In this document: one piece after another, positions 18,408 to 27,505 of the stretch | Layout of the letters: the number at the start of each line of letters is the position of its first letter | Position numbering within the stretch: position 1 is the first letter of the stretch | Source: Cyanobacteria bacterium SBLK | GTDB taxonomy: Bacteria; Cyanobacteriota; Cyanobacteriia; Cyanobacteriales; Spirulinaceae | Length of the DNA stretch: 64,000 nt | NCBI GenBank assembly: GCA_017746715.1 | Contig: JAGHZQ010000041.1 | Coordinates: 103,219 to 167,218, forward strand | Reading direction: 5' to 3' | Position numbers and translations under genes: made by a program | Notes under the pieces: model-generated | The model's database searches: none | What the model saw: only the letters and a program-made list of their open reading frames with translations | Told to the model about the DNA's origin: nothing

Positions 18408-20450
18408 TTAGCGAACTAATAGCCAAGCGCGTAAAACTTCAGCGACCGTCCATGCCTGGGCAAAAGCGCCTCTCGGAGTCATGGGAGCATCTCCATCGAA
18501 AATCTCGCTGAGGTTTCCCACGCAACCATCGTTGAGATGGTGTTTCATGGGAGTGAGGAATTCCCGTGCTAAAGAGGGATTATTGTAAACGTGCAAATGC
18601 GCTTGTACGAAATGACCGATTAACCACCCCCAGACTGGACCTTGGTGATAGTGACCGTCCCGTTGATAGCGATCGCCTCCATAAATCCCCTCGTAATTGG
18701 GATCGTCGGGGGAGAGAGAGCGCAGTCCGCGAGAAGTCAGTAAAGATTGGGCGACGGCATCCACGACCGCCTTTTGCTCCCGAGGTGGCAGGAGAGGCGA
18801 ACCGCCAATTTCTCTCAGTCCGGTGGGGAGAGAAATGGCAAAAATTTGATTGGGGCGCAATGCCGGATCGTTTCCGTCGGGACTGTCGATAACGTCGTAA
18901 CAGTATCCCATGCCGTAATTCCAGTACCGACTGAATCCTGCGACGGCCTTTTGCGCCATTTCTTCATATTTTTGTGAGGATCGTCCCAGTTCTTTGGCTA
19001 AATGCGCCATGGTCACCAAGGCGACATACCAGAGGGCATTAACTTCAATCGGTTTGCCAATGCGGGGCGTTACTACCCAATCATCTACTTTGGCATCCAT
19101 CCACGTCAGTTGCAATCCGGTTTCTCCGGCATAAAGCAACCCATCTTTAGAATCCACTTGAATGTTGTAGCGAGTGCCGCGAAGATGCCAATCAATCACC
19201 TCTTCTAATGCCGGAAAGAGTTCGCGAATGAAGTCAATATCTCTCGTAACGGCGTAATAAGCGCGAATGGACTCAAAGTACCAGAGGATCGCATCGACGG
19301 TGTTATATTCCGGGCTGTTGGTACTATCGGGGAATAAATTGGGCAGCATGCCGCGATCGAGGTAGCGAGCAAAAGTCCGCAGGATCGTCCGCGCGATTTC
19401 CTGGCGTCCCGTAGAGAGGGTCAAACCCGGCAGGGCGATCGTGGTATCCCGTCCCCAGTCCCCAAACCACGGATAGCCGGCAATAATGGTTTTTCCTTCT
19501 GGTTCGTCGGGAATGGGGCGATCGACAATGAAGCGATCGCTGGCTAAAATTAACCGTTCGATCCAATCGGGAACGCGATTTTTCGACTCCTCACCGGGAA
19601 AAAGATAAGCCGTGTCGTACCAGCGATCGACTAAGGCGCGATCTCGATCCTTGCGCCGTGCCAAAGCCTCTCCCTTCTGAATATCTGCCGGGGAAACGGT
19701 CGTCGCAATGAGCGTGAGAGAGTTTCCAGGCTGTAAGGTGACTTCTAAATTGGCCGCGTAGAGATGATCTTCGCGATCGGGCAAACCGCGATAGCTTTCT
19801 ACCCTCAGATTGTAATTTTTATACCAAATGTGAGCGGGTTTCCATTGGGGGGCGGGAGAGGCATTATCTCCTTCTCGTTCGGCCAGCAAATAAAAAGGCG
19901 TTGCGCCAGCAAAGGCATGAATGCTGACCCCCTTCTCCTTCGCCTCGATCTTCATGCGCCAATCTCCTGCGTAAGTCTGGCTGTGAAAATCGCGATAATT
20001 AGCGAGGGCTTTTACGGACAGAGAAAGGGGAGAGCGGGCGCGATGCAAGGTGTAACGAATGTAAGTTGTATTTTCTCCTTCTTCCATCCAGATGCGCTTT
20101 TCTAGCAGGGCATCGGCGATGGCAAATTTCCAGACGGGTATCGATCCATCCAAATGAAAACTTTCAATTTCCCGATAGCCGTGGGGTGCGATGGAGCCAT
20201 CTCCCCAACGATTGGCATAGAGGGGATAAAATTGACCGCGATATTGCACTAATTCGTCAAGTTTTGTCAATAGTAGCGTTCGCCCCAAAGGTGGATTTAA
20301 AGCCGCAATTAACAAACCGTGATAGCGTCGCGTCAGCAGGCCGGAAATCGTTCCCGCCCCATAGCCGCCACTGCCATTCGTGACTAACCATTCCCGCGTT
20401 TCCGATGTCGGGAGATGGCCGCAGATGTCTCGTCCGAATTCAATAGTCAT
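18408..20450 (-). CDS. Amylo-alpha-1,6-glucosidase (glycogen debranching enzyme)
   Basis: 680 residues, full length for bacterial single-activity debranching enzymes (GH133). The N-terminal GDE_N domain starts REWLVTNGSGGYGAGTISG and LTRRYHGLLIA, the usual signature. The C-terminal (alpha/alpha)6 barrel has GYPWFGDWGRDTTIALPGL with the expected acidic catalytic region, then PNLFPDSTNSPEYNTVDA. It hydrolyses alpha-1,6 branch points during glycogen breakdown in the cytoplasm. It is a single gene convergent with the TPR gene; the 249-bp upstream region separates it from the divergent 163-aa gene. Confidence 0.93.
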   Translation of the reverse strand: MTIEFGRDICGHLPTSETREWLVTNGSGGYGAGTISGLLTRRYHGLLIAALNPPLGRTLLLTKLDELVQYRGQFYPLYANRWGDGSIAPHGYREIESFHLDGSIPVWKFAIADALLEKRIWMEEGENTTYIRYTLHRARSPLSLSVKALANYRDFHSQTYAGDWRMKIEAKEKGVSIHAFAGATPFYLLAEREGDNASPAPQWKPAHIWYKNYNLRVESYRGLPDREDHLYAANLEVTLQPGNSLTLIATTVSPADIQKGEALARRKDRDRALVDRWYDTAYLFPGEESKNRVPDWIERLILASDRFIVDRPIPDEPEGKTIIAGYPWFGDWGRDTTIALPGLTLSTGRQEIARTILRTFARYLDRGMLPNLFPDSTNSPEYNTVDAILWYFESIRAYYAVTRDIDFIRELFPALEEVIDWHLRGTRYNIQVDSKDGLLYAGETGLQLTWMDAKVDDWVVTPRIGKPIEVNALWYVALVTMAHLAKELGRSSQKYEEMAQKAVAGFSRYWNYGMGYCYDVIDSPDGNDPALRPNQIFAISLPTGLREIGGSPLLPPREQKAVVDAVAQSLLTSRGLRSLSPDDPNYEGIYGGDRYQRDGHYHQGPVWGWLIGHFVQAHLHVYNNPSLAREFLTPMKHHLNDGCVGNLSEIFDGDAPMTPRGAFAQAWTVAEVLRAWLLVR

Positions 20451-20699
20451 TGTTTTCTTTTGCTTGCAAATCTGAAATTTAGAGACGATCGAGCGTAGAA
20501 AATTTTAAGAATTTTTACAGATTTTCGGGAGCAAATACTCCCTATTGCCTCGCTAATAGTGGCAAAGTTCGTTTTCTCGAAGGGAAATCCTCGTTTAAAG
20601 ATTGCCAGAAAGATTGGGGTTGGCAATTGTTCGATTCTTCTTCACAATATTAGAGTAAGGGATTAACCCTGTTGATAAAATATCTGCTTTTTTAATAAA

Positions 20700-21191
20700 A
20701 TGATGCAATCTTTATTCAATCGACAAACCTCTCATCCTCGCAATCCGCCGCCATTTTATGGGTCTCGGAAGAATCAAGAAAGTTTGTCCGGTTTAAAAAG
20801 AGCGATCGCTTTGGCGCGCGGCGAGTATTCTTTAATTTTGGCACGCTGCGAGAGTCCGCGATTGCGCCAGCAAGTTCTCAAGCAAATTTCCGAATCGACA
20901 TCCCTCGCTTTACAAGAGGTCAATCTCCATCCGTCTGTGGTCAATCTCTTGGATACCCTTGAAGGCGTTGTCCGTTCGAGTTATTCCGATGCTCTGATCG
21001 TCAAGGGTTTAGAAGTTGTCGTCAATCTCGAGCTCTTGCTCGAAGAAGCCAATTTTATTCGCAATGCTTTTAATCAATCTTTACATTTACCCGTCGTTCT
21101 TTGGGTCAATGAGAAAACTTTACGTTGCATGAAGCGAGTTGCACCGGATTTTAGCAATCATGGCGCGATCTCCATTGGCTTTGAATCTTAG
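20700..21191 (+). CDS. Stand-alone version of the N-terminal domain of the STAND NTPase at 61561
   Basis: 163 residues, no signal peptide. Residues 28-163 align by eye with the first 200 residues of the large NTPase at 61561: RGEYSLILARCESPRLRQQV against QGQFALILVRCNYQGLREEI, NLHPSV against HLNPSI, ALIVKGLE against ALVIFGLE, and LHLPVVLWVNEKTLRCMKRV against LSLPIIFWVTDDLLQKLARL. The alternation of strands and helices suggests a Rossmann- or TIR-like fold. The gene stops cleanly after this domain. It may be an adaptor that pairs with the NTPase through like-like domain contacts, or a truncated duplicate. Function unknown. Confidence 0.65.
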   Translation: MMQSLFNRQTSHPRNPPPFYGSRKNQESLSGLKRAIALARGEYSLILARCESPRLRQQVLKQISESTSLALQEVNLHPSVVNLLDTLEGVVRSSYSDALIVKGLEVVVNLELLLEEANFIRNAFNQSLHLPVVLWVNEKTLRCMKRVAPDFSNHGAISIGFES

Positions 21192-21222
21192 GCGAGGGAG
21201 TCGGGAATGAGCAAGCCACCCT

Positions 21223-21789
21223 TCAATTTCCCCGCGTGATTTGAATGGTATAGGGATGATATTGATTTTTTTCATAGGAACCCACCCAAATTTGATATTG
21301 ACCTTCTAACCACTGTCCGCCAATACCGGGATTTTTATCTTGATAATCGTCATTGCACCACGTTCCCCCAGGACCGCTCACTACAATGGTTGTATCGGCG
21401 GAACTGCGGACTTGAATGTTAAGAAAATTAAAGAAGCCCGTTAAGGTCACAATATGATCCGGTTCGCGATCGACAAAACCCACGCAAGGACCTGTCGGAG
21501 TATCGACGCGATCGGCAACATTTCGGGCGGCAATTTCTCCCCCGCTAATGCCGCGAATGAGAAGAGTATTGGGGGTATTCGGAGTAGTAAAAGGCGAAAT
21601 AATCGGACTTTCAAAAATGGGGGGAGACGATTGAGCAAAAGCCGGAAATTTGCCAACGAACAGAGCGATCGCGGCAAAACCCATCACCTTCAGTGCGTCT
21701 TTTGCCCTGCACCGAGATATTATCGGGGATATTTTTCGTACTGATGTATCGATAAAAATATCGATATTTTTATCGTTGCGGTTGGTCAT
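21223..21789 (-). CDS. Secreted hypothetical protein, PPC-like beta domain
   Basis: 188 residues. A hydrophobic segment AIALFVGKFPAFAQSS (about 37-52) looks like a signal peptide with AFA-QS cleavage, although about 35 polar residues precede it, so the true start may be an internal codon. The mature part is beta-rich, with RGISGGEIAARNV, CVGFVDREPDHIVTL, SADTTIVVSGPGGTWCNDD and QYQIWVGSYEKNQYHPYTI, a layout like bacterial pre-peptidase C-terminal domains. Two cysteines (about 118 and 148) could form a disulfide. It is a single gene; no function assigned. Confidence 0.6.
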   Translation of the reverse strand: MTNRNDKNIDIFIDTSVRKISPIISRCRAKDALKVMGFAAIALFVGKFPAFAQSSPPIFESPIISPFTTPNTPNTLLIRGISGGEIAARNVADRVDTPTGPCVGFVDREPDHIVTLTGFFNFLNIQVRSSADTTIVVSGPGGTWCNDDYQDKNPGIGGQWLEGQYQIWVGSYEKNQYHPYTIQITRGN

Positions 21790-21896
21790 CGATCGTGGAT
21801 AATTGATAATTGCTTGCCTCGAGGGGAGTCGAGGGGTTCATTGAAATGACGGACATTTTGGAAGAATGTTGCTTGCATTTTAACAAAATTTCTCGT

Positions 21897-22970
21897 TTAT
21901 TCTTTCTCTGCTTGTTTTTCCAGCCATTCCTCGAGTTCCGAATCAGTAATAAAGTCCCAAGCTGCTTCTGCAAGTCGATCTAATTGTTCGTTTGATAAAG
22001 ATTTGATGCTTTCTTGAATTGCGGCATCTAATTTAAAACGACGATTTAACAAGCGCAAAATAATAGTCAATTTTCCAAATTGAATGCCTTCTTGTCGTCC
22101 TTGCTTAATCCCTTGCTGCCGTCCCTGTTGAATGCCTTCTTGAATGCCTTCTTCTTTTCCTTGTTGAATGCCTTCCTGAATGCCTGCTTCTTTGCCCTGT
22201 TGAATGCCCGTTTGAATTCCTTCTTGACGACCTCGTTCGACTCCTTCTTCAATGCCTTCATTTTTGCCAAGGGCGATCGCATTTTGGCGATCGGAAATGG
22301 CGAGTAATTGCTGTTGGACGAGGGCAAATTCTTCGCGGGTTAAGGAGTCTACATCGGCAAGGGTAAAGGCTTGCTGAATTTCGGGAATTGCGGATAATCC
22401 TTCGGGAATTGTCTCTAAAATACTGGCATTTTTGAGAAAATAGATCCAGCGATCGCTACTTGTTTCTAATGTTTCTATTTCTTTGTTAAATTTAGGCAGT
22501 TCTACAAAAAACAAGCCCAATTCTCCATTGGGATAGCTAAAATTAGTCTCGATTTCTTTAAAAGTAAATTTAGAAATTGGCGTATCGATTTCCTCGAACA
22601 TGATAAAATCGGTCACATAAATTGCCATCAAAGGTTTGATTTCCGGTCTGCGTTCTCTTTTGTCAAATAATTGTTGAGAATAACTTTTGGCTGCATGATA
22701 GAGAACGCGCTTACCTAATGTTTTTAAACTTAAATATTGTAGGTCGAAAATACATTTATGTTCTCCGTTTAACACTGCTTTTAAGGTTAAAGGATGATTT
22801 TCTTCCGCGACAAGCGATCGCTCGTTAAAATCAACAATTTCAACAGATTCTACAATAGGTTCGCCTTCATATAACAGGGCATTTAAAAAACTCAATAAAA
22901 TATCTTGGCTTTTCGGAGAGCCAAAAATTCTTTTAAAAGCAAGATCGGTTTTGGGATCGATAAAGTTCAT
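21897..22970 (-). CDS. Rpn-family PD-(D/E)XK nuclease/putative transposase
   Basis: 357 residues. The start FIDPKTDLAFKRIFGSPK and the block DILLSFLNALLY are the PDDEXK_2 (Rpn, recombination-promoting nuclease) signature. The second catalytic block normally reads DV..(D/E)xQ; here it is HKCIFDLQYLSLKTL, so one acidic ligand looks displaced and activity is uncertain. Residues about 215-290 are a run of GIQxGIQQGKExG-type repeats (plus-strand 22090-22290), common in this family but long here. Members stimulate RecA-independent recombination and are abundant in cyanobacteria. It is a single gene with no inverted repeats seen beside it. Confidence 0.85.
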   Translation of the reverse strand: MNFIDPKTDLAFKRIFGSPKSQDILLSFLNALLYEGEPIVESVEIVDFNERSLVAEENHPLTLKAVLNGEHKCIFDLQYLSLKTLGKRVLYHAAKSYSQQLFDKRERRPEIKPLMAIYVTDFIMFEEIDTPISKFTFKEIETNFSYPNGELGLFFVELPKFNKEIETLETSSDRWIYFLKNASILETIPEGLSAIPEIQQAFTLADVDSLTREEFALVQQQLLAISDRQNAIALGKNEGIEEGVERGRQEGIQTGIQQGKEAGIQEGIQQGKEEGIQEGIQQGRQQGIKQGRQEGIQFGKLTIILRLLNRRFKLDAAIQESIKSLSNEQLDRLAEAAWDFITDSELEEWLEKQAEKE

Positions 22971-22984
22971 TTTGGTTATTGGTT

Positions 22985-23160
22985 ATTGGTGTCTTGGTGC
23001 GCGTTCCCTCCCCCCTATGTCCCTCCATAATCGCTCCCTCCAAAGGAGGGAATAAGAGGTTTGGGGGGATTGAGGGGAGTCGCCGGGGTCGCACCGCTTA
23101 TTGGTTATTGGGTGTTAGGGTTTGACTAAAACCTAAAACTTAACACCTAATCCCTCATCC
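22985..23160. repeat. Dispersed repeat pieces between the Rpn gene and serS
   Basis: Holds CTTGGTGCGCGTTCCCT (about 22992-23008), the reverse complement of AAGGGAACGCGCACCAAG at 42137-42154, and a G/C-rich piece (CTCCCTCCAAAGGAGGGA, inverted repeat, about 23026-23043) of the family also seen at 24520 and inside the GH38 gene at 55495. No gene is apparent. Confidence 0.6.
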
Positions 23161-24447
23161 CTACTTTTCCAAAACTGCAAAATTCAAATAGGGTTGCAGA
23201 ACTTCAGGGATTTTCACCGTTCCATCGGACTGTTGATAATTCTCTAGAATTGCGGACATGGTACGACCGATCGCGAGTCCCGAACCGTTGAGGGTATGAA
23301 CGTATTTCGTTCCCTTTTTCCCGGCTTCCTTAAAGCGAATATTAGCGCGTCTGCCTTGAAAATCCCAACAATTAGAACAACTGGAAATTTCTCGATATTT
23401 CCCCGCAGAGGGCAACCAGACTTCAATGTCGTAACACTTGGCAGCACTAAAGCCTAAATCTCCCGTACAGAGTTCGATAACGCGATAGGGCAATTTCAGG
23501 GCTTCTAGAATTGCCGTGGCATTTTTAACCATTGCCTCGAGTTCGTCCGTGGAAGTATCGGGAGACACTAATTTGACCATTTCCACTTTATTAAATTGGT
23601 GCAGGCGAATTAATCCGCGAGTATCTTTGCCATAACTTCCCGCTTCCCGACGAAAACAAGGGGTATAAGCACAATGATAAATGGGCAGTTCGGCAACTTC
23701 GAGAATTTCCTCGCGATATAAATTCGTCAGGGGAACTTCTGCAGTTGGGGTCAACCAAAGGTCATCCTCGGCACATTGAAAACTTTCTTCGGCAAATTTT
23801 GGGAGTTGTCCGGTTCCCGTCAAACTTTGGGTATTGATCAGCACGGGAGGCATCACTTCAACATAACCGGCCTCGGTTTGGCGATCGAGCATAAAGTTAA
23901 TGAGAGCGCGTTCTAAAGCGGCTCCTTTCCCGATTAAATTGACAAAGCGACTTTGAGCAATTTTAACGGCGCGTTTAAAGTCGAGAATGCCCAGTTTTTC
24001 TCCAATTTCCCAATGGGGAAGAATCTCTTCTCCTTCTCTTAAATACTCGTTACCCCATCTACGAATCTCGACATTTTCCGTTTCATTTGCACCGATAGGA
24101 GTGGAGTCGGCGGGTAAATTGGGCAATTGGAGAAGCAGCCGATTAATTTCAGCAATAAATTCTTTTTCTTGGGGTTCTAATTCTGCTAACTGCGTTTTAA
24201 CTTGATTGCCTTCTTCCTTTAATGTTGTAACTTCTTTACTGTTCGGATCGACTCCTCCCTTCATCTTCTGGCCGATCGCCTTGCCAATTTCATTACTGCG
24301 TGCCTGTAATTGACTGCGAGTTTTTTGCAATTCTCGTTGTTGTTTGTCCAATGCGAGGATGGGGGCAAGATCGTAGCCTTCCCCTCGGCGATCGAGGCGA
24401 TCGCGCACGAATTCCGGATTTTCGCGAATCTGTTTAAGATCTAACAT
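23161..24447 (-). CDS. serS: Seryl-tRNA synthetase
   Basis: 428 residues, normal length. The N-terminal coiled-coil tRNA-binding arm spans about 30-110 ([20 protein letters not shown]). The class II core has motif 2 ([20 protein letters not shown]) and motif 3 ([20 protein letters not shown]). It charges tRNA-Ser, including the unusual Ser(GCU) of the tRNA array in this window if that is functional. It is a single gene in a repeat-rich setting, with dispersed repeats on both sides. Confidence 0.97.
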   Translation of the reverse strand: MLDLKQIRENPEFVRDRLDRRGEGYDLAPILALDKQQRELQKTRSQLQARSNEIGKAIGQKMKGGVDPNSKEVTTLKEEGNQVKTQLAELEPQEKEFIAEINRLLLQLPNLPADSTPIGANETENVEIRRWGNEYLREGEEILPHWEIGEKLGILDFKRAVKIAQSRFVNLIGKGAALERALINFMLDRQTEAGYVEVMPPVLINTQSLTGTGQLPKFAEESFQCAEDDLWLTPTAEVPLTNLYREEILEVAELPIYHCAYTPCFRREAGSYGKDTRGLIRLHQFNKVEMVKLVSPDTSTDELEAMVKNATAILEALKLPYRVIELCTGDLGFSAAKCYDIEVWLPSAGKYREISSCSNCWDFQGRRANIRFKEAGKKGTKYVHTLNGSGLAIGRTMSAILENYQQSDGTVKIPEVLQPYLNFAVLEK

Positions 24448-24499
24448 TGTTGTTATTTGTTATTTGTTGTTTGTTGTTGGGAAAGAAACGAACAACAAC

Positions 24500-24565
24500 C
24501 CACCCCCCAACCCCGACCCACCCCCCAAACCCCTCCCAAGAAGGGGGGAGCACGAAGGGAGAAAC
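24500..24565. repeat. G/C-rich dispersed repeat upstream of serS
   Basis: The stretch of CCCACCCCCC and CCCCTCCCAAGAAGGGGGGAG contains an inverted repeat (CCCCTCCC/GGGGGGAG) and belongs to the same family as copies near 23030 and 55495. It lies between serS and the DUF3611 gene. Confidence 0.55.
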
Positions 24566-24575
24566 TCATACTAAA

Positions 24576-25193
24576 TCATCGAGTAATGCGATTTAAGAGT
24601 AGCAGAGAAGAGACAATTCCGGAAAAGTGGGCAGCGATGGTATTGGTATTGGCTTGAATGACGAGGAGATCGATAGAATTGACGAGTTTTCGCGCATCGA
24701 GATTAGAAAAAGCCCCGGGAGGATTGGCAAGGGCTTTAGCTAAAACCAAGCCGACATTGGCTTCTGCCCCAATAATCGTCAGGAGCATCCCTACTAAGTT
24801 AACCACCAATCCCGCTCGAATCACTTTAATCGTATCCGCTCGATTGGGACGTTGAGAAGAATTAGGATTTTGCAGCATTTTGGCGATCGCCATGTAGCGA
24901 TAGGAATAGTAAACGCTAATTCCCAAAGCAATCAGTCCTAAAATTGCCGAGAAAACTCCCAGTTCCGTCCCTTGGGTATTGGCGGTATTGTCCGGACCGA
25001 TAAAACTGGAACTGGCAAAAAGCACCGTAACCGTAGAAATGACCCCTAAAACCAGTTGCACCCAAAACCCAATTTGACCGGCCCATTTGAGGTCGGCAGC
25101 CGCTTGACGGACTTTTTGGGGAACGGGAGCGGGTGCTGAGTCGCCGTTTTCGAAGGTGGAGGAGGCAAGCTCCCCGCGCTTTTTTTCGCTCAT
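24576..25193 (-). CDS. DUF3611 family membrane protein (Tic21-like)
   Basis: 205 residues, typical for the cyanobacterial DUF3611 family, to which the chloroplast envelope protein Tic21/PIC1 is related. Four membrane segments are visible: GFWVQLVLGVISTVTVLFA (about 43-61), FSAILGLIALGISVYY (about 80-95), GLVVNLVGMLLTIIGAEA (about 127-144), and a C-terminal one around FSGIVSSLLLL. A predicted location is the plasma or thylakoid membrane. Proposed roles in the family are metal permease or protein translocation; neither is shown by sequence here. Confidence 0.85.
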   Translation of the reverse strand: MSEKKRGELASSTFENGDSAPAPVPQKVRQAAADLKWAGQIGFWVQLVLGVISTVTVLFASSSFIGPDNTANTQGTELGVFSAILGLIALGISVYYSYRYMAIAKMLQNPNSSQRPNRADTIKVIRAGLVVNLVGMLLTIIGAEANVGLVLAKALANPPGAFSNLDARKLVNSIDLLVIQANTNTIAAHFSGIVSSLLLLNRITR

Positions 25194-26012
25194 GGGCTTC
25201 TTTATCTCGCGATCGCCTTTTCTATCTTAAAGGGAGAAAGCCGAAAGAATTTTTTCTCGGGAAACTTTTATGAAAATACTCTCGTCAGATGGGCAAGATT
25301 TCCGGATGGCGATCGTGGGGTGTCGTACGCAGAACAAGTAGGGTGTCATCCAGTGTCGGGATTCTTGAGATTTTTTTTTGCTCTTCCGAGATAAAAAGAC
25401 TGCTACTCTAGTAAGGTGAAAGGATGGATTTAACGGTATTCCAACAGGTATTTTTTTGCCGATCGCAGAAGCGCCTTGCATCGTTAAAACCCTTTTCTAC
25501 TCCAGCGTTCCCTTGCCTTAGAGTATCTATCCCGGCACGGGTCAATGCGATCGGAAATTGTTTTCAGTATTTCGGCGGAGAAAAATCCTCCCGAACTCGA
25601 GAGAACCAATGGGAAGATCGCTATACAATAGATCGGTAACGAAAGCTAAGACTTGGTTTAATCTGCAATTTCACTCCACTCATTCAATCGCTTGCATGAT
25701 GGGTTTTGAAATCGGCAATGTCGAGTAAGCAATTTTACCGAGCAGAATATGACCGCAAAATGCTTTTGAGAATGCCAGAGAAAATGTCAAATTATTATGC
25801 GACAAATCTAGCGATCGCCCATTCCTCAAGAGCATTGGCCAAAAATATTCACCGATCTGCTGGGGTGCATCCACGGTTAACGCCAATCGCTTGTTATTTG
25901 CAACCTATTGATTTGCAACCTATTGATTTATAACCTATTGATTTGGGGCAAATTAATTAGGAACAAGTTTATTTGCACGTTGTTAACTGGGAAACTTGAC
26001 GGGTTAAACAAA
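25194..26012. other. Intergenic region without a convincing gene
   Basis: About 820 bp between DUF3611 and the PadR gene. Short open frames here look non-coding. The only structure I see is a 15-bp triplicated repeat at 25901-25945, just before the PadR gene. Confidence 0.5.
25901..25945 (+). repeat. 15-bp tandem repeat, three copies
   Basis: The unit (C/T)AACCTATTGATTT(G/A) occurs three times head to tail at 25901, 25916 and 25931, about 70 bp upstream of the PadR start. It could be an operator array or slipped-strand repeat. Confidence 0.75.
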
Positions 26013-26366
26013 ATGAAATTTGAAGATATTTACCAGTTTTTTCACAATCCCCCCCCGAACTATCTCAACAAAGAATTGGCAGTTTGCTACATTCTGTCGG
26101 TCTTGTTGCAGGGCGAATCCTACGGTACGGAATTGATCGAGCAACTCGAGAAAACGCAACCGACCTATCGACTATCCGATACGGTTCTCTATGGTGCCCT
26201 CAAGTTTCTCGAACAGGAACGCACCATTGCCGGCTATTGGAAAAAGGTAGAAGGCCGCGGACGCCCTCGTCGCATGTATCAAATCTGCGAGGAAGCTCGC
26301 AAGCAAGCTGAAGATCTCTCGCGTTTTTGGTGGGCTTACGTCAATCGCGAAAGCCAAGCCATGTGA
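26013..26366 (+). CDS. PadR-family transcriptional regulator
   Basis: 117 residues when started at ATG 26013 (MKFEDIYQFF); the 35 upstream codons are repeat-derived and not family-like. The winged helix is clear: LAVCYILSVLLQGESYGTEL, then LSDTVLYGALKFLEQERTIA and YWKKVEGRGRPRRMYQI, the usual PadR recognition helix and wing. This short form lacks the long C-terminal dimerisation helix of larger PadR proteins. It probably binds its own promoter; the triplicated 15-bp repeat upstream is a candidate site. Confidence 0.88.
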   Translation: MKFEDIYQFFHNPPPNYLNKELAVCYILSVLLQGESYGTELIEQLEKTQPTYRLSDTVLYGALKFLEQERTIAGYWKKVEGRGRPRRMYQICEEARKQAEDLSRFWWAYVNRESQAM

Positions 26367-26428
26367 TTTTCAGATCGGATGATTTTACAGTGGGATGTCG
26401 GGATGTGGGAAACTTCATCCTTCATCCT

Positions 26429-27463
26429 TCATATTTCATCTCTTTTTCGTAGGGTATTCGATCGCTTGAGTTCTGTTATCGTTCCGTTTCCCGTGCAAAA
26501 GAGAACGGTTTTCAGTTCGGCTTGCAATAGCCGAATGAAATTATCGATTGCCTCGGGGGACTCGGAAGCGGCTTGCAGAAAGGGAAAGGCTAATCCTGCC
26601 AGATCTGCACCGAGGGCTATAGCCTTGGCCCCGTCCAGTCCGTTTCGCAAACCTCCCGAAGCGATCGCGGGAATTTCCGGGTAAAGACTGCGAATTCCCA
26701 CCAAACATTCTGCAGTAGGAATTCCCCAATCAGCAAAAGTTTTACCCAATTGTCGCTGTAGGGCATTGGTTGCGCGTTCGCTTTCGACTTTTGCCCATGA
26801 AGTGCCGCCAGCGCCAGCGACATCGATAGCACTGACACCCGCATCTACTAAGTATTTCGCCATTTGCGGCGAAATGCCATTACCGACTTCCTTCGCGACG
26901 ACGGGAACGGATATTTTTTTGCATATTTTGGCGATTTTGTCAAGCAAACCTTTAAAGTTTTTATCGCCGTTGGTTTGAATGCACTCTTGCAGGGGATTGA
27001 GATGCAAAATCAAAGCATCGGCTTGCAAAATGTCTACCACTCGCAAGCATTCATCGATACCATAAGTATAGTTGAGTTGCACGGCTCCGAGATTGGCAAA
27101 GAGAAGAATATCCGGAGCAATCTTTCGCACGGCAAAAGTATCGGCAACGTCCGGCTTTTCAACAGCAATGCGCTGAGAACCGACTCCCATTGCCAATCGA
27201 TAAGTTTGTGCGGCTTCTGCAAGGCGATAATTAATCGTTTTGGCTTGTTCTGTACCCCCTGTCATGGAGGAAACCAGGAAGGGAGAACCGAGCGGTTTTC
27301 CCAGAAAAATCGTACTTAAATCGATTTCATCATAATCGAGTTCGGGCAAACAAGCGTGTAGAAAGCGATAGCGATCGAAACCATTGGTATTCTGACGAAA
27401 TTGCACGTCTTCTTCTAGGCAAATTCGGAGATGATCGGCTTTTCTAACTTGAGTTTCGGACAT
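26429..27463 (-). CDS. fni: Isopentenyl-diphosphate delta-isomerase, type 2
   Basis: 344 residues from ATG 27463 ([12 protein letters not shown]); the TTG 12 bp upstream lies in a repeat and is less likely. Type 2 FMN/NADPH-dependent isomerase: [26 protein letters not shown], the glycine-rich VGSQRIAVE, and [20 protein letters not shown] FMN/phosphate binding (here [15 protein letters not shown]), then [20 protein letters not shown]. It interconverts IPP and DMAPP for carotenoid, phytol and quinone synthesis and is the usual cyanobacterial form. The upstream region is a heptamer repeat shared with the next gene's 3' end. Confidence 0.95.
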   Translation of the reverse strand: MSETQVRKADHLRICLEEDVQFRQNTNGFDRYRFLHACLPELDYDEIDLSTIFLGKPLGSPFLVSSMTGGTEQAKTINYRLAEAAQTYRLAMGVGSQRIAVEKPDVADTFAVRKIAPDILLFANLGAVQLNYTYGIDECLRVVDILQADALILHLNPLQECIQTNGDKNFKGLLDKIAKICKKISVPVVAKEVGNGISPQMAKYLVDAGVSAIDVAGAGGTSWAKVESERATNALQRQLGKTFADWGIPTAECLVGIRSLYPEIPAIASGGLRNGLDGAKAIALGADLAGLAFPFLQAASESPEAIDNFIRLLQAELKTVLFCTGNGTITELKRSNTLRKRDEI

Positions 27464-27464
27464 T

Positions 27465-27505
27465 TCAATTATCAACTATCAATTATCAACTATCAATTAT
27501 CAATT
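27465..27505. repeat. Heptamer tandem repeat (TCAATTA/TCAACTA)
   Basis: Six head-to-tail copies of TCAA(T/C)TA fill the space between the IPP isomerase start and the TPR gene stop. Short tandemly repeated repetitive sequences of this kind are typical of filamentous cyanobacteria. Confidence 0.85.

Noticed and set aside
22090..22290. CRISPR-like repeat array
   Set aside because: The repeats are an in-frame glycine-glutamine protein repeat in the Rpn gene without spacers of constant length. No CRISPR array was seen anywhere in the window.
25424..25933. Small open frames between DUF3611 and PadR
   Set aside because: They lack ribosome binding sites, cross the tandem repeat, and have no protein-like pattern.
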